Assembly (NCBI RefSeq): GCF_030412785.1
Contig: NZ_CP125295.1
Location: 4,836,001-4,900,000 of the forward strand
Source of the DNA: Paraburkholderia sabiae
GTDB lineage: Bacteria; Pseudomonadota; Gammaproteobacteria; Burkholderiales; Burkholderiaceae
DNA length: 64,000 bases
Direction of reading: 5' to 3'
Shown: positions 8,951-18,088 of the stretch, one piece after another
Layout of the letters: the number at the start of each line of letters is the position of its first letter
Position numbering within the stretch: the first letter of the stretch is position 1
Program-made: the position numbers and the translations under genes
The notes under the pieces: model-generated
Seen by the model: only the letters and a program-made list of their open reading frames with translations
What the model was told of the DNA's origin: nothing
Database searches by the model: none

Positions 8951-9949
8951 TCAGATCAGCTTGACCAGTTGCTTGCCGAAATTGCGTCCCTTGAGCATGC
9001 CGAGAAATGCTTCGGGCGCGTTCTCGAGTCCCTGCGCAATGGTCTCGCGATAATGCAGCTTCTTCTGCGCGACCAACCCGCCGAGTTCCTTGAGCGCGCC
9101 AGGCCACACGTCCATATGTTCGCTGACGATGAAACCCTGCACGAGCAGACGCTGCGTGAGCATCAACGCAGGATGTTTGAGCGGCAGCGGCTCGCCGTCG
9201 TAACCGGCGATGAAGCCGCACAGCGCGATCCGGCCATGCGCGTTCATCCGCGCCAGCGTCGAGTCGAACCCTTCGCCGCCGACGTTCTCGAAGCAGCCAT
9301 CGATGCCGTCCGGCGTCGCCGCCTTGAGATCCTGATAGAGATTGCCGGTCTTGTAGTCGACGCACGCATCGAAGCCCAGCGTTTCGACGACATAGCGGCA
9401 CTTCTCGGCGCCGCCCGCGATGCCGACAGCGCGCGCGCCCGCCAGCTTCGCCAGTTGCCCGACCACACTGCCGACGGCGCCGCTCGCCGCGCTGACGACG
9501 ACCGTCTCGCCCGCCTTCGGTGCGATGATCCGGTTCAGTCCGTACCACGCCGTTACGCCAGGCATGCCGACAGGTCCGAGATACGCGGACAGCGGCACGT
9601 GTGTGTCGTCGACTTTTTGCAGTCCCTTGCCGTCGGACGTGCCGAACTCCTGCCAGCCGAACATCCCGACCACCTTGTCGCCCGGCTTGAATGCCGCGTT
9701 ATTCGACTCGACCACTTCGCCCGCTGTGCCGCCGATCATCACTTCGTTTAGCGGCTGCGGCGCCGCGTACGACTTCGCGTCGCTCATGCGGCCGCGCATA
9801 TACGGATCCAGCGACAGGTAGTGATTGCGCACGCGCACCTGGCCGTCCGCTAGCGGCGCGAGCGGTGTGTCGACGAGCTTGAAGTTGTCGGCGGATGCGG
9901 CGCCCTGCGGACGCGATGCAAGCAGAATCTGACGATTGACCTGACTCAT
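8951..9949 (-). CDS. NADP-dependent zinc-independent MDR oxidoreductase (PTGR/CurA type)
   Basis: 332 residues of the medium-chain reductase family, leukotriene B4 dehydrogenase branch. Diagnostic segments are LSLDPYMRGRM near residue 50, GMFGWQEF, and the cofactor loop AASGAVGSVVGQLAKLAGA around residues 155-175. No zinc-ligand cysteine pattern is present. Relatives reduce the double bond of alpha,beta-unsaturated ketones (for example CurA on curcumin). The ATG at 9949 gives the family start MSQVNRQILLASRP. Member of the four-gene minus-strand set. Confidence 0.92.
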   Translation of the reverse strand: MSQVNRQILLASRPQGAASADNFKLVDTPLAPLADGQVRVRNHYLSLDPYMRGRMSDAKSYAAPQPLNEVMIGGTAGEVVESNNAAFKPGDKVVGMFGWQEFGTSDGKGLQKVDDTHVPLSAYLGPVGMPGVTAWYGLNRIIAPKAGETVVVSAASGAVGSVVGQLAKLAGARAVGIAGGAEKCRYVVETLGFDACVDYKTGNLYQDLKAATPDGIDGCFENVGGEGFDSTLARMNAHGRIALCGFIAGYDGEPLPLKHPALMLTQRLLVQGFIVSEHMDVWPGALKELGGLVAQKKLHYRETIAQGLENAPEAFLGMLKGRNFGKQLVKLI

Positions 9950-10013
9950 GGCGGTGTCTCCAACTCGTATCTGGAATGGATCGATAAGGGTGTTGCAGGG
10001 ACTGCCGCGAGAT

Positions 10014-10487
10014 TCAGGCGTCGCTCGGTCCCGGTTTCGCCGACGGATCGCTGTGCAGGCGCTGCTGCCGCACCTCGCGGCCAACGGCCAGACGCCGCAT
10101 GTACTTGAACGTGCCGAGCGCCTTCGCGACGAAATGTCCTTCGCTGTCGCGGATCTCGCCTTCGCAATAGGCCATCGTGGTCGAACGATGCAGCACGCGG
10201 CCCGTGGCGCGCAACTCGCCCATGCCCGGCTGCATGAAATTCACTTTCATTTCGACGGTCACGACACCGACGCCATCCGCGGCGAGGCTGCGCGCGGCCA
10301 TCGCGAGCGCGGCGTCGGCGAGCGTCATCGTGATGCCGCCGTGCGAAACGGACCAGGTGTTCAGATGCTCGGGGCGCAGCGTCAGCACGACTTCACTCGC
10401 GCCGTCCGCTGCCGAAATGAGTTGCACGCCGAGATGATCGATGAAAGGACTTTCGATCACCAGCTTGTTGCCGGGGGAATCTGTCAT
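10014..10487 (-). CDS. PaaI-type hotdog thioesterase
   Basis: 157 residues with a 4HBT/hotdog fold. The segment SVSHGGITMTLADAALAMAA matches the catalytic helix region of PaaI-like acyl-CoA thioesterases, and VTVEMKVNFMQPG is the following strand. It probably hydrolyses acyl-CoA esters made or used by the downstream oxidoreductases. Two in-frame starts are possible, ATG 10487 (MTDSPG) and ATG 10493 (MHMTDSPG); neither has a strong ribosome site. First gene of the thioesterase-MDR-SDR-esterase set. Confidence 0.85.
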   Translation of the reverse strand: MTDSPGNKLVIESPFIDHLGVQLISAADGASEVVLTLRPEHLNTWSVSHGGITMTLADAALAMAARSLAADGVGVVTVEMKVNFMQPGMGELRATGRVLHRSTTMAYCEGEIRDSEGHFVAKALGTFKYMRRLAVGREVRQQRLHSDPSAKPGPSDA

Positions 10488-10962
10488 ATGCATGTAGGTT
10501 CGTGGTCGACGGCTTGACGTGCCTTGCGTGCCGATCATGCAGTGGGATCCGTACGGAACGCATGCAGAGTACACACGACAAGGCGCTTCGCCAGATGATA
10601 CCTGCCTGCGCGAACGGATGCGCTGAGCCGCACGGCATAGGACAAACGCACATCTCATCGGGATGATCGGTCCGGAAAACACGCGCGGCGTCGCCTATAC
10701 TTTTCACGCAGTCCTTCCCAGGCCTCAGCCCGACCGTGCGCGGCAACCAGCGTCACGCGCAACGCGAAACCGGGCGTCATCAACCTGCGGCTATACCTCG
10801 AACGAGCGCCCGACCTTCCCGCGCCCTCGCCGCCTTGTCTTCCTTCTCTTTGCCTCTTTATGCACGCATGGGACACGGCCCGCGCCGTGGATGCGTTCGT
10901 CTCTCGAGCCAGAGCCGGCGTGTCGCGCGCGGCACTTCTGGATTTCACTTCACGAGGACAAC
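10488..10962. other. Intergenic region without a supported gene
   Basis: 475 bp between divergent genes. Open frames exist but have arginine-rich translations with no recognisable domain or ribosome site. I see no tRNA, repeat or clear hairpin. It should contain the promoters of the thioesterase operon and the GYD gene. Confidence 0.5.
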
Positions 10963-11256
10963 ATGGCCACTTACATCATGCTGGTCAACTGGACCGATCA
11001 GGGCGTGCGCACCGCGAAAGACACCGTCAACCGGGCGCGCGCGTTCCGCGAGCAAGCCAAGGCAATGGGCGTGACAGTGGGCACGGTGAACTGGACGCTC
11101 GGTGCGTATGACCTCGTGATCTCGTTGGATTCACCCGACGACGAGACCACGACGCGCATGGGCATCGCGCTCGCCGCGCAGGGCAATGTGCGCACGTCGA
11201 CGATGCGCGCGTTCGGCGAAGACGATATGGAGCGGATCGTCGGCGGATTGAAGTAG
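10963..11256 (+). CDS. GYD domain protein
   Basis: 97 residues, MATYIMLVNWTDQG at the start, with the GAYD segment (TLGAYDLVISLDSPDD, about 46-61) typical of the GYD family. These are small ferredoxin-like-fold proteins of unknown function, probably cytoplasmic dimers. CGAGG lies just before the ATG at 10963. A longer reading back to 10663 is low-complexity and rejected. Convergent with the TRIC gene, with a strong hairpin between them. Confidence 0.85.
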   Translation: MATYIMLVNWTDQGVRTAKDTVNRARAFREQAKAMGVTVGTVNWTLGAYDLVISLDSPDDETTTRMGIALAAQGNVRTSTMRAFGEDDMERIVGGLK

Positions 11257-11275
11257 TTGCGGGTGTCACGCGCCG

Positions 11276-11303
11276 GGCGCGCGTGCAATTGCGCACGCGC
11301 GCC
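11276..11303. terminator. GC-rich hairpin between convergent genes
   Basis: An 11-bp perfect stem (GGCGCGCGTGC paired with GCACGCGCGCC) with a 6-nt loop lies between the stop codons of the GYD and TRIC genes. No U-tract follows on either strand, so it is not a textbook intrinsic terminator, but its position suggests transcript ends on both sides. Confidence 0.5.
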
Positions 11304-11307
11304 GCGT

Positions 11308-11931
11308 TCAGCCTTGCGCGCGCGGCAGATGCCAGCCGTGCGTCGCCGCGACCACGCGCAACACGAAGCACGCGACGCCGCCCGCCAGTCCCGCCATCGC
11401 CGGGGACAGGCCGAGGCGGCGTCCCGCGAGCACCACGACCGCGCCGAAGAACGCGGCCGTCGCGTAGATATCCGTGACGAGCACCGACGGAATGCGCGTG
11501 AGCAGCACGTCCCTGATGACGCCGCCGCCGACGCCCGTCACCGTGCCCATCAGGGCCGCGACGAACGGCCGGATCCGGTACAGCATCGCTTTTTCGACAC
11601 CCGCGACGGCGAACAGCGCGAGTCCCGCGGCGTCGAGCACCATCAGCCAGAATGCCGGGAAGCCTTGCGCGTCGTTGTGGAACATGAACGTCAGCAGGCC
11701 CGCGACGAACGTCAGCGCCGGATAGCGCCAGTCGCGGATCGCGTTGGGCGGCGTCGCGCCGATCAGCAGGTCGCGCGTCACGCCGCCGCCGAGCGCCGCG
11801 ACGAACGCGATCACCATCACGCCGAGCAGGTCGAGACCGCTGTGCATCGCGGCCACCGCGCCCTCGATCGCGAAGATGAAGGTGCCGACGAGATCGGCGG
11901 CCAGAACGATGGTTTCGATTTTGGGTTTCAT
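11308..11931 (-). CDS. TRIC-family (UPF0126, YicG-like) membrane channel protein
   Basis: 207 residues with about seven membrane helices. It consists of two similar halves, each with the family signature: GGGVTRDLLIG in the first and GGGVIRDVLL in the second. Prokaryotic TRIC homologues form trimeric monovalent-cation channels. The KPKIETIVLAADLVGTFIFA start and the length are typical. It stands alone on the minus strand. Confidence 0.9.
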   Translation of the reverse strand: MKPKIETIVLAADLVGTFIFAIEGAVAAMHSGLDLLGVMVIAFVAALGGGVTRDLLIGATPPNAIRDWRYPALTFVAGLLTFMFHNDAQGFPAFWLMVLDAAGLALFAVAGVEKAMLYRIRPFVAALMGTVTGVGGGVIRDVLLTRIPSVLVTDIYATAAFFGAVVVLAGRRLGLSPAMAGLAGGVACFVLRVVAATHGWHLPRAQG

Positions 11932-12139
11932 GCGGGGTTGCTTGCGGGAGTCTCTCGTCTGGAGTGTCGCGTGCGCTCGCGTGTTGTCGAGGGCGCCGCG
12001 ATTGTCTCACCGCGTCGAAAGCCGACCAAGCGAAGCGCGCAGCCTTCGCATCCGCGCAAGGGTCCGCTTAGTCGCGTTGCACCGCTAGAATTCATACGAC
12101 GCGCCCGAATCGCGCGTCTTTCTCCAGAGGGACACGACC

Positions 12140-12631
12140 ATGATCCGCCACCGCGTCGCGCGTTTCGTTCACCTGCTGCTGTTCGTTGTCGTGATGGTGT
12201 CGCTGGACGGTTGCGCGGGCATGTTCGGCCGCGATCCACTGCATGTGAGCGTCGCGGGAATCGAACCGCTCGAGGGTCAAGGGATGGAAATGCGCTTCAA
12301 TCTCAAGCTGCGCGTGCAGAATCCAAATGAAGCCCCCGTCGACTTCAGCGGCGTGTCGGTCGAACTGGATCTGAACGGCAAGTCGTTCGCGACGGGTGTC
12401 AGCGACCAGATCGGCACGGTGCCGCGTTTCGGCGAAACCGTGATCGGCGTGCCGCTGACCGTGCCCGCCTTCACCGCCGTGCGCCAGGCCTTCGCATTCG
12501 CCGATAGCGCGCAGACAGGACAGTTTCCGTATGTGCTGCGCGGCCGTCTCGCGGGCGGCATGACAGGCGGCACGCGTTTCATCGATCAGGGCACGCTGTC
12601 GCTGCCGATGGGCGACGTCAGCGGTCTGTAG
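12140..12631 (+). CDS. LEA14-like (WHy domain) lipoprotein
   Basis: 163 residues. A membrane segment (8-22) ends in SLDGC, a lipobox with Cys25, so the protein is probably lipid-anchored. Residues 33-160 match the water-stress/hypersensitive-response (LEA type 2) domain: VSVAGIEPLEGQGMEMRFNL, RVQNPNEAPVDFSGVSVEL and VPLTVPAF. Bacterial relatives are exported beta-sandwich proteins linked to desiccation or stress tolerance; the role here is inferred. AGAGGG lies upstream of the ATG. Convergent with the proline-rich gene, 39 bp away. Confidence 0.85.
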   Translation: MIRHRVARFVHLLLFVVVMVSLDGCAGMFGRDPLHVSVAGIEPLEGQGMEMRFNLKLRVQNPNEAPVDFSGVSVELDLNGKSFATGVSDQIGTVPRFGETVIGVPLTVPAFTAVRQAFAFADSAQTGQFPYVLRGRLAGGMTGGTRFIDQGTLSLPMGDVSGL

Positions 12632-12670
12632 CGGTTGTTGGCCGTTCCGTTGCGCGACGAGCGCCGTCGA

Positions 12671-13501
12671 TCAGTGATTGGTGCCTTCGCCATGACCTTG
12701 CGGCGCAGGCGGCCTCGCCGCGTTGTTGCCGGCGTCGCCGCCATGTCCCGGCGGCGGACCTGCGGGACGTGCGCCTTCAGCGCGAGGCGGCGGCCCGGGT
12801 GGCCGCGCGCCTTGTGCGGACGGTTGAGCGGGCGGTTGACCCGGCGGCGGTCCGCCCATTTGCCCCGGCGGCGGTCCTGCGGGACGCGCGCCCTGATTGG
12901 GATTCTGAGCGGGAGGCTGGCCCGGCCGGGGCTCGCCGTGCTGACCCCGCGGCGGCTGCACTGGCCCCGACCGATGCCCATGCTCGGCGCCAAGCGGCTG
13001 CGGTGCAGGTTCAGGCGGCGGCGATGCCGGCGGAGGACGGTTCGCGCCCTGCGGCGGCGGTGGCGGATGCGCGGGCGGCGGTGGGCGGTTGGGCGGCGGC
13101 GCGTGATGTTCCCAGCGCGACCGATCCGGATACCAAGGCCGCTCGCGATAGTAGTGTCCCCAGTACGAGCCGAGCGAGAACGTGATCAGCGGCACGCCGA
13201 TCGCGGTCCCGTAGGTCATGAGGGGCACATTGCTGCCCTGATACGGGTACGTCAGATCGCCGCCATAGACCCAGCCGCGCGCCTGCGGAATCTCCACGTC
13301 GCACCACGTATAGCCGCCCACGCAACCGTAGACGGATACCGGCTGCCCGGCGGGAAGCTGTGCGACGATGGGGTAATCCTGCGCCGGTCCCGCGTAGAGG
13401 TAGACGGGCGTGCTGGTGTAAGCCTCGGACTGCGCCGACGCCCCGCCCGATGCCATCGACAACGCCCCCGCAACCGCCGCGCATGCAAGCCGCATTCGCA
13501 T
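12671..13501 (-). CDS. Secreted SH3-like protein with proline-rich tail
   Basis: 276 residues. A signal peptide (1-23, ASA|Q) leads to a bacterial SH3-type domain (about 28-86; VYLYAGPAQDYPIVAQLPAG and the segment CDVEIPQARGWVYGGDL). A short YW-rich linker (WGHYYRERPWYPDRSRW) follows, and from residue 134 the rest is almost only Pro, Gly, Ala, Gln and Arg with repeated PPPG/RPAGPPPGQ units. SH3-like domains often bind peptidoglycan; the tail may span or coat the envelope. Function unknown. The repetitive tail is prone to length changes. Confidence 0.82.
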   Translation of the reverse strand: MRMRLACAAVAGALSMASGGASAQSEAYTSTPVYLYAGPAQDYPIVAQLPAGQPVSVYGCVGGYTWCDVEIPQARGWVYGGDLTYPYQGSNVPLMTYGTAIGVPLITFSLGSYWGHYYRERPWYPDRSRWEHHAPPPNRPPPPAHPPPPPQGANRPPPASPPPEPAPQPLGAEHGHRSGPVQPPRGQHGEPRPGQPPAQNPNQGARPAGPPPGQMGGPPPGQPPAQPSAQGARPPGPPPRAEGARPAGPPPGHGGDAGNNAARPPAPQGHGEGTNH

Positions 13502-13626
13502 GATGTTCTCCTGTTGGCTTCGTACCCCGTGTCTCGATCGTCAGCGAATCCTGTGCCTGACCGTTCACCGTCGCCAGGAACGACGCATGCAGCAGCGCCC
13601 TGCATTCAACGCATCGGGAGCACAGC

Positions 13627-13845
13627 ATGAGCAGCCATCTGAAAACAGGCGACCGCGTTAGCTGGAACACGCCGCAAGGCATGACGACGGGCCATGTCGT
13701 CCGCGCGATCACGACGCATACGGAACTCGACGGACACACGGTCGCCGCATCGAAGGACGATGTCCACTACGAAGTGGAAAGCGAAAAGAGCGGCAAACGC
13801 GCCGTTCATCGTGCGGAAGCTTTGCATAAAACGCCCGAGCGCTGA
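13627..13845 (+). CDS. DUF2945 (hypervirulence-associated TUDOR-like) protein
   Basis: 72 residues: a small beta-rich protein with the DUF2945 pattern, [18 protein letters not shown] at 8-25, then [18 protein letters not shown] and a terminal HK near the end. Such proteins are widespread in soil bacteria and fungi; the TUDOR-like fold suggests binding to another macromolecule, but the function is unknown. AGCACAGC precedes the ATG, so the ribosome site is weak. Single gene, convergent with the thiolase. Confidence 0.85.
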   Translation: MSSHLKTGDRVSWNTPQGMTTGHVVRAITTHTELDGHTVAASKDDVHYEVESEKSGKRAVHRAEALHKTPER

Positions 13846-13866
13846 CGCCCGATAAAGCACACGTAA

Positions 13867-13896
13867 GAAAAAAACCCGCGCGCTTTCGCACGCGGG
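13867..13896 (-). terminator. Intrinsic terminator after the thiolase gene
   Basis: Hairpin CCCGCG/CGCGGG (13875-13880 with 13891-13896) with an A-run on its left, which becomes a U-run on the minus strand. It ends the fatty-acid gene set. Confidence 0.75.
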
Positions 13897-13930
13897 CTCG
13901 CAATTTCGCAAAATCCCTGGCAATCGTCTA

Positions 13931-15109
13931 TCAAACCACTTCGAACAGCCCCGCCGCGCCCTGCCCGCCGCCGATGCACATCGTCACCACGACGAATTTC
14001 GCGCCGCGCCGCTTGCCTTCGATCAACGCATGCCCCGTCAGACGCGCACCCGACACACCATACGGATGTCCGACGGCAATCGCGCCGCCATTGACGTTCA
14101 GCCGATCGTTCGGAATGCCGAGCTTGTCGCGGCAATAGAGCACCTGCACGGCGAACGCTTCGTTCAGTTCCCACAAGCCGATATCGTCGACCTTGAGACC
14201 CGCCTGCTTCAGCAGCTTCGGCACCGCGAACACCGGGCCGATGCCCATTTCGTCCGGCTCGCAGCCGGCGACTGCAAATCCACGGAAAATGCCCAGCGGC
14301 TGCAGGCCTTCGCGTTCCGCGACCTTCGCGTTCATCACCACGCACGCCGACGCGCCGTCCGAAAACTGGCTCGCGTTGCCCGCCGTGATCACGCCGCCCG
14401 GCAGCGCGGTGCGGATCTTCGACACGCCTTCGAGCGTCGTGTCCGCGCGGATGCCTTCGTCGGCGGCGATCGTCACTTCCTTCGTGAACATGCGGCCGCT
14501 CGCCTTATCGGCGACACCGGCGAGCACCGTCATCGGCACGATCTCGTCGTTGAAGCGCCCGGCCTCCTGTGCGGCCGCTGCGCGCAATTGCGACTGCACG
14601 CCGTATTCGTCCTGACGCTCTTTCGAAATCCCATAGCGCTTCGAGACGTTTTCGGCCGTCTCCAGCATCGACCAGTAGATTTCCGGCTTGTGCTCCATCA
14701 GCCAGCCTTCGCGCAGCATGTGCAGATTCATTTCGTTCTGCACGCACGAAATCGACTCCACACCGCCCGCGACGAACACATCACCTTCGCCGACCATCAC
14801 GCGTTGCGCAGCGAGTGCGATCGTCTGCAGGCCCGACGAGCAGAAGCGGTTCACCGTCATGCCCGGCACCGACACGGGCAAACCGGCGCGCAGCGCAATT
14901 TGACGCGCGATGTTCGAGCCCGTCGCGCCTTCGGGATTCGCGCAGCCCATGATCACGTCTTCGACGCGCGCGGGGTCGATCTTCGCGCGTTCGACGGCAG
15001 CTTGCGTCACATGTCCGCCGAGCGTCGCGCCGTGCGTCATGTTGAACGCGCCGCGCCACGATTTGGCCAGGCCCGTGCGGGCAGTCGATACGATTACGGC
15101 TTCATTCAT
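13931..15109 (-). CDS. Acetyl-CoA acyltransferase (thiolase)
   Basis: 392 residues. The catalytic residues sit at the standard positions: Cys90 (VNRFCSSG), His348 (AVGHPYG) and Cys378 (CIGGGQG). It cleaves 3-ketoacyl-CoA (degradative) or condenses acetyl-CoA; its place behind a FadJ-like enzyme favours the beta-oxidation direction. GGAGACGTGA lies before the ATG. It is 49 bp downstream of the nicotinamidase gene and ends the set at a terminator. Note HPYG in place of the more usual HPxG variants with Leu/Met/Ile. Confidence 0.94.
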   Translation of the reverse strand: MNEAVIVSTARTGLAKSWRGAFNMTHGATLGGHVTQAAVERAKIDPARVEDVIMGCANPEGATGSNIARQIALRAGLPVSVPGMTVNRFCSSGLQTIALAAQRVMVGEGDVFVAGGVESISCVQNEMNLHMLREGWLMEHKPEIYWSMLETAENVSKRYGISKERQDEYGVQSQLRAAAAQEAGRFNDEIVPMTVLAGVADKASGRMFTKEVTIAADEGIRADTTLEGVSKIRTALPGGVITAGNASQFSDGASACVVMNAKVAEREGLQPLGIFRGFAVAGCEPDEMGIGPVFAVPKLLKQAGLKVDDIGLWELNEAFAVQVLYCRDKLGIPNDRLNVNGGAIAVGHPYGVSGARLTGHALIEGKRRGAKFVVVTMCIGGGQGAAGLFEVV

Positions 15110-15158
15110 TCACGTCTCCAATCTATTCAATGAGTGTGTCGGGTTCGACTTACGTGGT

Positions 15159-15785
15159 TCAGTCGGGCAGATCCGCCGCCTGCACACGTTCGACACCCGC
15201 GGCGCGCATCTCGCGCCATGCGTTGTCGAGCGAACCGTTCAGATCGATCGCGCGGGTCGCATCCTCGATGACGACGACTTCGAAACCTGCCGCACGCGCA
15301 TCGAGCGCGGACCACGCGACGCAATAGTCGGTGGCGAGCCCGCAGCACCACACGCGCGTCACGCCCGTGTCGCGCAGATAGCCGGCGAGGCCCGTCGGCG
15401 TCGTGCGATCGGCTTCGAGAAAGGCCGAGTAGCTGTCCACGTTCGCGTGATGACCCTTGCGGATCACGGCGCGCGCATGCGGAATGTCGAGGTCCGCGTG
15501 CAGCGCCGCGCCCGGCGTGTCCTGCACGCAATGCGTCGGCCACAACACCTGCTCGCCGTACGGCAGCGTCATCGTCTCGAACGGCTGGCGGCCCGCGTGA
15601 TTTGCGGCGAACGAAACGTGCGACGACGGATGCCAGTCCTGCGTCAGCACGACATGACTGAAGCGGCGCGCAAGCCGGTTCACGAGCGGCACGATTTCGT
15701 CGCCGCGCGCGACGGCGAGCGCACCGCCCGGCATGAAGTCGTTCTGTACGTCGACGACGAGCAGAACTTCATTGGCATCTTTCAT
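15159..15785 (-). CDS. pncA: Nicotinamidase
   Basis: 208 residues of the cysteine-hydrolase family. The triad Asp12 (VVDVQNDF), Lys110 (VIRKG) and Cys155 (ATDYC) and the metal set Asp50, His52 and His85 (TQDWHP, WPTHC) agree with PncA of Escherichia coli almost residue by residue. It converts nicotinamide to nicotinate for NAD salvage. It sits between the FadJ-like gene (38 bp) and the thiolase (49 bp), in the same direction, so it is probably co-transcribed with beta-oxidation genes. Confidence 0.93.
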   Translation of the reverse strand: MKDANEVLLVVDVQNDFMPGGALAVARGDEIVPLVNRLARRFSHVVLTQDWHPSSHVSFAANHAGRQPFETMTLPYGEQVLWPTHCVQDTPGAALHADLDIPHARAVIRKGHHANVDSYSAFLEADRTTPTGLAGYLRDTGVTRVWCCGLATDYCVAWSALDARAAGFEVVVIEDATRAIDLNGSLDNAWREMRAAGVERVQAADLPD

Positions 15786-15823
15786 CGCAAATCCCGGTCA
15801 GCCTGTTCTGATCGATCAGCCGA

Positions 15824-17908
15824 TCAGCTATTGAAGCCGCGCCCTTGCGCCGCGCGCTCGACGATGCCGGATGCAATCTGCCAGCCATCGCCGTTCGGTT
15901 GCGCCGCGTAACGGCGAATCGCGCGTTCGACGTTGTAGACGCCGACGGTATCCGCGTACAGCATCGGGCCGCCGCGCCACAGTGGAAAACCGTAGCCCGT
16001 CAGATAGACCATGTCGATATCCGACGCCTTCGACGCAATGCCTTCTTCGAGAATCTTCGCGCCTTCGTTGACGAGCGCGAACACGAGGCGCTCGACGATT
16101 TCGTCGTCGGAAATCTTGCGGCGCCCGATGCCCCGTTCCTTCGAATACGCGACGATCATTTCTTCGATCGGTTTCGACGGATACGCGTTGCGGTCGCCGG
16201 CCTTGTAGTCGTACCAGCCGCCGCCCGTCTTCTGCCCGAAGCGGCCCGTCTCGCACAGACGATCGGCGATCTTCGAGTAATGCAAGTCCGGCTGTTCCTG
16301 ATAGCGGCGCTTGCGGATCGCCCAGCCGATATCGTTGCCCGCCAGATCGCTCATACGGAACGGGCCCATCGCGAAACCGAACTTCTCGATGGCCTTGTCG
16401 ACCTGCGCGGGCAGCGCGCCTTCTTCGAGCATGAAGAGCGCCTGGCGGATGTACTGCTCGATCATCCGGTTGCCGATGAAGCCGTCGCAGACGCCCGACA
16501 CGACAGCCGTCTTTTTGATTTTCTTCGCGACCTTCATCACGGTGGCGAGCACGTCCTTCGCGGTTTCCTTGCCGCGCACGACTTCGAGCAGCTTCATCAC
16601 GTTGGCCGGGCTGAAGAAGTGCATGCCGACGACGTCCTGCGGACGCTTCGTGAACGCGGCGATCCTGTTCAGATCGAGCGTCGACGTGTTCGATGCGAGG
16701 ATCGCGCCCGGCTTCGCCACTTCGTCGAGCCGCTTGAACACCTGCTCTTTCACGCCGAGTTCTTCGAATACGGCTTCGATGATGAGGTCGGCGTCGTTCA
16801 ACGACTCGTACGTGAGCGTCGGCGTGATGAGGGACATGCGCTGTTCGAGCGCTTCCATCGACAGCTTGCCCTTCTTGACGGTCGCTTCGTAGTTCTTGCG
16901 GATCGTCGCCAGCCCACGGTCGAGCGCGTCCTGTTTCGTTTCCAGCAGCGTGACGGGCAAGCCCGCGTTGACGAAGTTCATCGCGATGCCGCCGCCCATC
17001 GTGCCCGCGCCGATCACGGCCACTCTTTTAATGTCGCGTGTGGGTGTATCGGACGGCACGTCGGGAATCTTGCTCGCCGCGCGCTCGCCGAAGAACGCGT
17101 GACGCAGCGCCTTACTTTCCGGCGTCTGCACGAGCGCGACGAAGCATTCGCGCTCGACTTTCATGCCCTGCTCGAAGCCCTTGAGCACGCCCGCTTCGAT
17201 CGCGTCGATGCACTTGTGCGGCGCCGGGAAATTCTTCGCAACACCCGCCACGCTATTGCGCGCGAACTGGATGAAGCCCGCTGCGTTCGGATGCTCGATC
17301 TTGCGGTCGCGGATCTTCGGATGCGGGCCGCTCTGCGCGGCAACCTTGCGTGCGAACGCAAGCGCGCCTTCCATCAGATCGCCTTCCACCAGCTGATCGA
17401 AAAGCGGCGTGCCGGCGAGTTTCTCCGACATCACGGGCGCCCCCGACACGATCATGTTGAGAGCAGCTTCGAGTCCCAATGCGCGCGGCAAACGCTGCGT
17501 GCCGCCTGCGCCCGGCAGGATGCCGAGCTTGACTTCGGGCAGCGCGATCTGCGCGCCGGGCACGGCCACGCGATAGTGCGCGCCGAGCGCGAGTTCCAGG
17601 CCGCCGCCCATCGCGACGCTGTGTATGGCCGCGACGACGGGCTTCGCGCTGCCTTCGACGGCCTTGATGACGGTCGCGAGCGTCGGCTCCTGCAGCGCCT
17701 TCGGCGTGTTGAATTCGGTGATGTCGGCGCCGCCCGAGAAGGCCTTGCCCGCGCCCGTCAGCACGATTGCCTTGATGGCGGGATCGTTCTGCGCGCGCTC
17801 GATGCCCTCGACGATGCCCGTGCGCGTCGACAGACCGAGTCCGTTGACGGGGGGATTGTTCAGCGTAATGACGGCAACGCCGTCGTGTGTGGTGTAGTCC
17901 ACTGCCAT
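15824..17908 (-). CDS. Multifunctional enoyl-CoA hydratase / 3-hydroxyacyl-CoA dehydrogenase (FadJ/FadB type)
   Basis: 694 residues. The N-terminal crotonase domain (1-190) has the hydratase glutamates Glu105 (GGGLELALG) and Glu125 ([14 protein letters not shown]). The dehydrogenase half has the NAD loop IGAGTMGGG (299-307) and catalytic His430 ([15 protein letters not shown]); the C-terminal part (480-694) is the duplicated helical domain. It performs two consecutive beta-oxidation steps; the thiolase two genes on does the last one. ATG 17908 is preceded by GGAGGCAGG; the longer frame to 18049 would run into the promoter with its palindrome. Confidence 0.94.
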   Translation of the reverse strand: MAVDYTTHDGVAVITLNNPPVNGLGLSTRTGIVEGIERAQNDPAIKAIVLTGAGKAFSGGADITEFNTPKALQEPTLATVIKAVEGSAKPVVAAIHSVAMGGGLELALGAHYRVAVPGAQIALPEVKLGILPGAGGTQRLPRALGLEAALNMIVSGAPVMSEKLAGTPLFDQLVEGDLMEGALAFARKVAAQSGPHPKIRDRKIEHPNAAGFIQFARNSVAGVAKNFPAPHKCIDAIEAGVLKGFEQGMKVERECFVALVQTPESKALRHAFFGERAASKIPDVPSDTPTRDIKRVAVIGAGTMGGGIAMNFVNAGLPVTLLETKQDALDRGLATIRKNYEATVKKGKLSMEALEQRMSLITPTLTYESLNDADLIIEAVFEELGVKEQVFKRLDEVAKPGAILASNTSTLDLNRIAAFTKRPQDVVGMHFFSPANVMKLLEVVRGKETAKDVLATVMKVAKKIKKTAVVSGVCDGFIGNRMIEQYIRQALFMLEEGALPAQVDKAIEKFGFAMGPFRMSDLAGNDIGWAIRKRRYQEQPDLHYSKIADRLCETGRFGQKTGGGWYDYKAGDRNAYPSKPIEEMIVAYSKERGIGRRKISDDEIVERLVFALVNEGAKILEEGIASKASDIDMVYLTGYGFPLWRGGPMLYADTVGVYNVERAIRRYAAQPNGDGWQIASGIVERAAQGRGFNS

Positions 17909-18035
17909 CTGCCTGCCTCCATGCGATGCGGTCGCGCGTGATCTGCGCGAGCCGGATGGGAACATGCGGACCATTGTCCGCTCATGTTCGTTAATTCGCC
18001 GTTCGTTTGCGTCAGGAGGCAGAATACACAAAAAC

Positions 18036-18047
18036 GAACGATCGTTC
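18036..18047. promoter_or_regulatory. Palindromic putative operator upstream of the FadJ-type gene
   Basis: GAACGATCGTTC is a perfect 12-bp palindrome 128 bp upstream of the start at 17908, in the 180-bp gap behind the acyl-CoA ligase gene. This kind of sequence is typical of TetR-family operators, and TetR regulators of fatty-acid genes are known in proteobacteria. The regulator is not in this window, so the assignment is inference. Confidence 0.45.
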
Positions 18048-18088
18048 AATTAACAGAACGACCGATGTAGTGGGCGTAAACCCGAGGT

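Noticed and set aside
15845..17941. A 698-codon open frame on the plus strand opposite the FadJ-type gene
   Set aside because: Same reason: the minus strand encodes a complete two-domain enzyme with all catalytic residues; the plus frame is an artefact of high GC content.
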